From contig CAJQUW010000883.1 of the NCBI GenBank assembly GCA_907163375.1, positions 1 through 64,000 on the forward strand: a stretch of DNA of 64,000 nucleotides. Reading direction: 5' to 3'. Within the stretch, counting starts at the first letter, position 1, and each line of letters begins with the position of its first letter. Positions 58,861 to 64,000 of the stretch are shown here, piece after piece. Position numbers and translations under genes: made by a program. Under the pieces are notes generated by a model. The model was not told the origin of the DNA. It was given only the letters and a program-made list of their open reading frames with translations, and ran no database searches. Source of the DNA: Prostheceraeus crozeri. Its lineage: Eukaryota; Platyhelminthes; Polycladida; Euryleptidae.

Positions 58861-59555
58861 TTCAATAAGGTCAAGCGCAGTGCCACACGAATTATTGGTC
58901 CGTATGCACAGCCTAGTCACGACTTGAATTGGTATGCACAAGTGAAGACTAGCCAGTCCATTGATGTATATACTCCTATATCAATCAGCTAGTTGCGACT
59001 AGAGGTAATAATAGAAGGGAAAGGACCACTGACTATCCCAGTCAGTAAGAAGGAGATTCCTCTTCGGCGTCGTCAGAATTCATCTTAACTAGAAAATCAT
59101 CTGCTGAATTTCATTGGCCATTCAATATCCTGCGAGAAACGTCAGTGAATGGGAAACATTACGCCTCTAGAAACTGCAGTTCACCGAGATTGATAGTATG
59201 TCAGCTAGCGACCAGCAGCAAAGCATTAAATGAATTTATTATGAAACGTATGTAGTCAACTTGAGAACCATGTGAAAAAATATGATGTTGAACCTCCAAG
59301 AATCCCCCTTGTCTTCATCTTGCAATCGCAGGTTAAACTGATGACCGTTTCGAACCTGAACAAGAACAGGAAATCCGGTTGGTCGAATGCATTGCCGCTT
59401 TAACGAAATTTGATTGTTCTACTATTCAAGGCTCATGCTGTCCACTATCCAACGCGATGAATCTACTGACATTTGGAAATACATGATAAGCTCTGATATT
59501 ATGTTTCTGCAAAATGGTGATGTCATTCACAACCTTCTGCGTAGCAACTCAGGCA
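58861..59555. other. No recognisable gene
   Basis: May include more of the same reverse-transcriptase relic, but I cannot align it. Confidence 0.4.
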
Positions 59556-60283
59556 GTGAGACGATGTATAGTGTAGATATGCATCATTCAACCGATGGAG
59601 ATGTACCCACCCAGCAAGAAAAATCCGAGGAACGTACGGATACAGGGAAGATAACCACAAAAAAACCGCGGATTACTTTTAATAAGTCGATACGGTGATA
59701 AAAGGATAACAGATATCCACGGATATGCGGGAGATATCCTCTATTTTCCGTGGCAGATGATGAGAAGGATAGTCGATATCCGTGGATAGTGTACGGATAT
59801 TTGAAGGTCGCCTCACAATGATATACCGGATGAGTATCCTTAAGATATAATGACGGATATCCGAGTTTGTTAAGCACTAAGTTACAGCATTAAGTTGTTT
59901 ATGAGTACTAAGCAATATATGAGCATTATATAGGAAGAGTCAGCCTTTTCATTAGAATCTAGTTGTACTAGGCCTATTCATAGAGGTGCAATATATCAGT
60001 AATTGCAATGGTTGATTATGCTTTGGCGCAAATTTGCGACAGCTTTTCATTCGATATTTTTTTAGAGATCTACATAAAAGCCTACAATTTAGATATAGAT
60101 TAACTGAAATTCAGCCGGCTGAATATTAATCTGATTCACGTTCTGTCGGTATATAGAATTTACAGTCGTGTTGATGAACGATGTCGAAAAATGACAAAAT
60201 ACCCATCAGTCGGTTTTCAAGTTTTACTACCGTACAATAATTCAAATGGATATTTTAACAACACTTAAATCGATCTTATATAC
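59556..60283 (+). repeat. 728-bp direct repeat, left copy
   Basis: Identical by eye to 62071-62798 except for one base (t at 59635, a at 62150). Contains a cluster of ggatatccg/gatatccgtgg motifs at about 59700-59880. The 97-codon minus-strand frame inside, identical in both copies, has no recognisable motif. Confidence 0.92.
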
Positions 60284-60502
60284 ACCTTTTCCAAACCAAC
60301 TATAACAATTTTCAAATCAGAGATAATAAATCTCAAGACAAAAATAATTCTGACTTTTGATCTGAGAATTGTTACAGAAGAGCTGCGCTGTCAACTAAAG
60401 TGCAGACGGAAAAGTCAAAGCAAAATAAATTTGCTCAATTCAATTGTAAAGATCGCAAATGGTTTATATATAACAAGAAATTTTACGAAGCTAATAAGAG
60501 TA
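60284..60502. other. Spacer inside the direct-repeat pair
   Basis: AT-rich, nothing recognised. Confidence 0.5.
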
Positions 60503-60650
60503 TACCGTATTTTCTCTAATAAGCGCCGCCCTCTATTAACCGCCGCACCTTGACACGCATGGAAAATAAGCGCCGCCCTCCAATAAGCGCCGCAACTGTT
60601 TAAGTGTGAAAAAATAAGCGCCGCGGCGCTTATTAGAGAAAAATGTAGTA
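60503..60650. mobile_element. MITE with repeated TAAGCGCCGC motifs
   Basis: Begins taccgtattttctctaat and ends attagagaaaaatgtagta. The inner parts tctctaataagcgccgc and gcggcgcttattagaga are inverted repeats. Four direct and one inverted copy of aagcgccgc lie within 148 bp, a sharp GC island in AT-rich sequence. Confidence 0.75.
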
Positions 60651-60793
60651 AGTTTTTTTTAAAGTAATAGGCCCACATATGGAAAAAGAATACTTTGTAA
60701 TTATTGATTATGTTTGTAATTAAAAGCAAAATAAAATAAACAAAACAAAACAAAATAATCCAAATCAAATATATTATTTTTTTAAAATAACAT

Positions 60794-61822
60794 TCACTCA
60801 TGGTTGATATCTTCGCCAGCCATGCAAGCGGGGAGAAGAGTCAGCATATGTTGGTAGATATTGTGCACTTTGTCGAGGGTGATGGCTGCAATGGCTTGTT
60901 CGGCAAGCTGCATCATTGTTGCCACCCTTCGCTGTTGTTGTTGTTGGAGCAGATCATCTCGGATCTCTGCCATCAGCTTCTTGAATTCAGCCTTCCATAC
61001 GCTGAAGGAGCCCTCGCAAATGTTCAAGAAGGGAGAGTAGGCAGGCTGGAAGCGATAGGAGTGTCCCACTTTCAGTTGAGCAATAGCAGCTATGTTGTGA
61101 GATGGAGCGTTGTCGAAGATGAAGATCAAAGTCCTGTCTTGAAAACGTTCGGAGCACTCCTCGAGAAATTGCTTGAAGTCAGCAGCGCGATATCCTCCTT
61201 CCTTGAATGCATGGTGCACCAAGCCTCGTTCGTTTGACACAGCGAAGATTGTGGACATGTGTGCGCTTTGTCTTGCATTAACAACTCGAAAGGCTGGCTG
61301 TCCTCGTAGCGCTCTGCCCATGCTTCTTCTCAACCAGAGGCGAAAACCGCTTTCGTCGACATACACTTTTTCGACGTTGGCCATCCTCAATAGCCATTGA
61401 GCCATATCCCTTCGCGCAGCTTTAACATCAGGCGAGTTGCGTTGAGCCGGCACGTCGCGCAACAACTTCAAAGTTATAAGACGACCATTCAGTGCATTGG
61501 CAACTGAATTTTCACAAATTCGAGGTTTGTGCGGAAGTCTGTGGCGGAGTTCTGTGTTGATTTGAATCAACGTGTACTCAGGGTGCTCCTCGACGACTGA
61601 AACAATTGCATTGATCATTTGCGCATCAATGCGCCTGTTGCGAGTGCCACCGCGAGGGCGAGAAACGACACCATGCTGTTGATAGCGTCGAATGATCGCA
61701 TACGCAGTTCCTTGAAGGATTCCCAACTGCCGCGCCGTCTCAGCAAAATCTTCATGCCTCTCGTAGGCAGCCACGATTCGTTGTTTGTCAACGTCGCTTA
61801 TGCGGTTTCTTGGCATCGTCAA
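60794..61822 (-). CDS. Intact IS630/Tc1/mariner-superfamily transposase with DD32E spacing
   Basis: A 342-residue uninterrupted frame. The N-terminus has a paired-like helix-turn-helix (DVDKQRIVAAYERHEDFAET, YAIIRRYQQHG) and a basic GGTRNRR linker. The catalytic core has VDESGF (first Asp), FIFDNAPSHN (second Asp) and YSPFLNICEGSF (Glu). Exactly 32 residues separate the second Asp from the Glu, against 34 in the Tc1 copy at 27823. The acts-as-cut-and-paste role is from family knowledge. No introns and no lesions, so it may be active or recently so. Clear terminal inverted repeats were not found around it. Confidence 0.88.
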   Translation of the reverse strand: MTMPRNRISDVDKQRIVAAYERHEDFAETARQLGILQGTAYAIIRRYQQHGVVSRPRGGTRNRRIDAQMINAIVSVVEEHPEYTLIQINTELRHRLPHKPRICENSVANALNGRLITLKLLRDVPAQRNSPDVKAARRDMAQWLLRMANVEKVYVDESGFRLWLRRSMGRALRGQPAFRVVNARQSAHMSTIFAVSNERGLVHHAFKEGGYRAADFKQFLEECSERFQDRTLIFIFDNAPSHNIAAIAQLKVGHSYRFQPAYSPFLNICEGSFSVWKAEFKKLMAEIRDDLLQQQQQRRVATMMQLAEQAIAAITLDKVHNIYQHMLTLLPACMAGEDINHE

Positions 61823-62070
61823 ATTTCAACAGAATATCGTTTTATTGAAGCTTTTAACTTGGCAGTGAATTGATGTCTTGCGCGTTTTGCAGTTGATTTG
61901 CGATTATTGACACCTAATCACTTAATTGACACATGAATTGAAAATTTCTACTCTTGATCTAAGAAATAAGCCGGCTGAATTGCGTCATCTTACATTTGAC
62001 ATGATAAAATATTCTTGTATTGAGATTATTTACAATTGATTTTCATTAGCTTATATTTGACTTGGAAAAG
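61823..62070. other. 5' side of the transposase
   Basis: Presumed upstream region of the transposase; no terminal repeat recognised. Confidence 0.4.
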
Positions 62071-62798
62071 GTGAGACGATGTATAGTGTAGATATGCATC
62101 ATTCAACCGATGGAGATGTACCCACCCAGCAAGAAAAATCCGAGGAACGAACGGATACAGGGAAGATAACCACAAAAAAACCGCGGATTACTTTTAATAA
62201 GTCGATACGGTGATAAAAGGATAACAGATATCCACGGATATGCGGGAGATATCCTCTATTTTCCGTGGCAGATGATGAGAAGGATAGTCGATATCCGTGG
62301 ATAGTGTACGGATATTTGAAGGTCGCCTCACAATGATATACCGGATGAGTATCCTTAAGATATAATGACGGATATCCGAGTTTGTTAAGCACTAAGTTAC
62401 AGCATTAAGTTGTTTATGAGTACTAAGCAATATATGAGCATTATATAGGAAGAGTCAGCCTTTTCATTAGAATCTAGTTGTACTAGGCCTATTCATAGAG
62501 GTGCAATATATCAGTAATTGCAATGGTTGATTATGCTTTGGCGCAAATTTGCGACAGCTTTTCATTCGATATTTTTTTAGAGATCTACATAAAAGCCTAC
62601 AATTTAGATATAGATTAACTGAAATTCAGCCGGCTGAATATTAATCTGATTCACGTTCTGTCGGTATATAGAATTTACAGTCGTGTTGATGAACGATGTC
62701 GAAAAATGACAAAATACCCATCAGTCGGTTTTCAAGTTTTACTACCGTACAATAATTCAAATGGATATTTTAACAACACTTAAATCGATCTTATATAC
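62071..62798 (+). repeat. 728-bp direct repeat, right copy
   Basis: Second copy of 59556-60283, same orientation, offset 2515 bp. Flanks outside the two copies do not match each other and show no target duplication. Confidence 0.92.
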
Positions 62799-62861
62799 TT
62801 TCAGAGATTTTTTAGTAAAAGTTTGTACAATAATTACATTATGCAGGCAGTCAATATTCAG

Positions 62862-62981
62862 AGTAGCCAATGAATGACGGCATAAAAACCACTGAATATT
62901 CTGCCGATGTCAGTATTATAACGTCATTCATTATCTCGGCTGAAAATTCTACCGGCAGAATCTTAGATTATGAACAGTCCC
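62862..62981. mobile_element. MITE family D terminus
   Basis: Ends attatgaacagtccc, matching in inverted form the ggggctgttcattaac end of the element at 4512, and contains two copies of attct(g/a)ccg. The left end was not identified. Confidence 0.6.
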
Positions 62982-63392
62982 AATTCACAATGCAGTGTAA
63001 TCTCACTCAAATTTCATTCCTTTTGATTAAGTGAAATTGTGCTATTCCAATAGCATGCTCCATGCCAGTACTTGTAGTTTCAAAAGTCCTAGCTGGTCTG
63101 TTTGATCTTTGCCACGTGAATGTGGACATCCCAGCTGAAAATTTCGAACTTAACACTAGAAATACGGTGGAAAATGTATTACTAAAACTACGGACTGAGG
63201 TCAAAATGACCTCACATACAGATTATTATCATCTAATTGTCGGAATTGCTTTCCATAAGCTAATACATATACATGTATTCAAAACTTTCTAGTACCTGAT
63301 TGAGGATGTAGACTATATTTATAACATGTAAAAAATTTAAGAGTATGAAATAGGAGCACGAACAGTGACAAAGCATGAACGAAAAAACATCA
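62982..63392. other. No recognisable gene
   Basis: 3' side of the piggyBac gene; no TTAA-flanked terminus was recognised with confidence. Confidence 0.4.
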
Positions 63393-64000
63393 TTATTTTC
63401 TACAGTGTAGACAAACTATGGTTTTTTCAGCGTGTTTACCACAGACGTGAGAAGCACAGGAAACACACATATTTTGAGTTTTGTTTCGGCATCCACGCTC
63501 AGCACAAAATCGACGTGACTGTGAAGGAGTAGACGGAAGGCTTGTTGTTTGAGTGTTGAAGCCTGTCAGTTCCTTACCGAGATCAAGGATAAAATTTCGT
63601 CGGCTGATGAATGAGTTGTTTGCATATCTGAACAAAATCCAAGCATTGATAGCGGCCATGTCCAGTATGTTGAAAAATACAGCGACTGGCCAGCGTCTCG
63701 AAGCAGATTTGGTGGAATACAACCGAGCCATCTGATCTATGCAATCAACGCCGACCTTTGTTGTGTTATAATGCAAGATTGTTTCTGGTTTTCGCTTCTC
63801 ACTGTCTGCGATGTTGACATTATCGTGTAAAGTGCTCAACAAAGCGACAACTTTGGTCTTTTTGGCTTTGTAAACTGTCAACGTGCACCCAGATTCCGAG
63901 CGAAGAATTTTAGAGTCATATACATGATTCTTTGTCATGATTTTTTGGACGTCGGGTAACTCACGTCTGCTTTTCTTTACTGTTCCAACCAAGCTGGTGT
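63393..64000 (-). CDS. piggyBac-type transposase, C-terminal part (cut by window edge)
   Basis: The minus-strand frame is open from the window edge to a stop at 63393, so about 202 residues are visible. Features are LVGTVKKSRRELPDVQK, then GVDCIDQMARLYSTKSASRR (the GVD..D block with a catalytic Asp) and WPVAVFFNILDMAAINAW. The C-terminal cysteine/histidine zinc-binding domain reads C..RGCRNKTQNMCVSCASHV, CGKHA and VCLHC. No lesion in the visible part. Family members excise precisely at TTAA. The rest lies beyond 64000. Confidence 0.9.
   Translation of the reverse strand, partial: TSLVGTVKKSRRELPDVQKIMTKNHVYDSKILRSESGCTLTVYKAKKTKVVALLSTLHDNVNIADSEKRKPETILHYNTTKVGVDCIDQMARLYSTKSASRRWPVAVFFNILDMAAINAWILFRYANNSFISRRNFILDLGKELTGFNTQTTSLPSTPSQSRRFCAERGCRNKTQNMCVSCASHVCGKHAEKTIVCLHCRK

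Noticed and set aside
59584-59877. 97-codon minus-strand frame conserved in both direct repeats
   Set aside because: Its conservation is explained by the near identity of the 728-bp repeats. It has no family motif, and much of it covers the ggatatcc motif cluster.
59556-62798. LTR retrotransposon
   Set aside because: The interior encodes a DDE cut-and-paste transposase and no gag or pol. There are no visible primer-binding site, polypurine tract or target duplication.
1-64000. CRISPR arrays, operons, ribosome-binding sites or phage genes
   Set aside because: None seen. Repeats are transposon or satellite type, and genes have eukaryotic introns, so prokaryotic features do not apply.

Overview
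This window looks like nuclear DNA from an invertebrate animal. It is AT-rich, genes have GT-AG introns, and the sequence is crowded with decayed eukaryotic transposons. I cannot name the species. The animal assignment rests on a WASP-type actin nucleation-promoting factor and on two small secreted precursors with dibasic and amidation sites that look like neuropeptide or peptide-hormone genes.

Layout. 1-8.1 kb: a GC-rich 62-bp minisatellite, then overlapping inverted-repeat elements and AT-rich sequence. 8.15-17.06 kb: a WASP/N-WASP homologue on the + strand in at least three coding exons (WH1 in two exons; CRIB, a 30-residue proline-rich repeat array and WH2 in the second; the C and acidic segments in the last). 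Its introns are full of MITEs. The CRIB-to-WH2 part lies in the -1 frame relative to WH1, and the switch falls on an A AAA AAG heptamer. 17.3-23.2 kb: tRNA-derived SINEs and CACTGTAAA-ended elements. 23.3 kb (- strand): first peptide precursor. 24.2-28.8 kb: a mariner remnant with a hAT-like insertion, a rearranged Penelope-like reverse transcriptase and a Tc1 pseudogene. 29.2-36.98 kb: candidate exons, palindromic MITEs, a Penelope-type palindrome inside a MITE, and a 2-kb palindrome. 39.7-41.2 kb: a pogo/CENP-B-like transposase pseudogene. 44-47.8 kb: decayed and fresher tandem arrays. 50.2 kb (- strand): second peptide precursor, followed by another palindrome with a hammerhead-like core. 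51-58.9 kb: SINEs and Tc1 and reverse-transcriptase relics. 59.5-62.8 kb: an intact IS630/Tc1-like transposase with an unusual 32-residue D-to-E spacing, between two 728-bp direct repeats that are almost identical. 63.4-64 kb: the C-terminal part of a piggyBac transposase that runs off the window.

The strongest biological signals are the two paralogous precursors that share an AWKERYG core and a splice acceptor just before the start codon, and the frame change in WASP. The frame change could be a homopolymer error, a pseudogenising deletion or programmed -1 frameshifting. If frameshifting is real, one mRNA would give a short WH1-only protein and a full-length WASP. Most of the rest is a layered record of transposon insertions, several with readable target duplications. 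Boundaries, motif spacings and repeats were read by eye. No similarity search was run.
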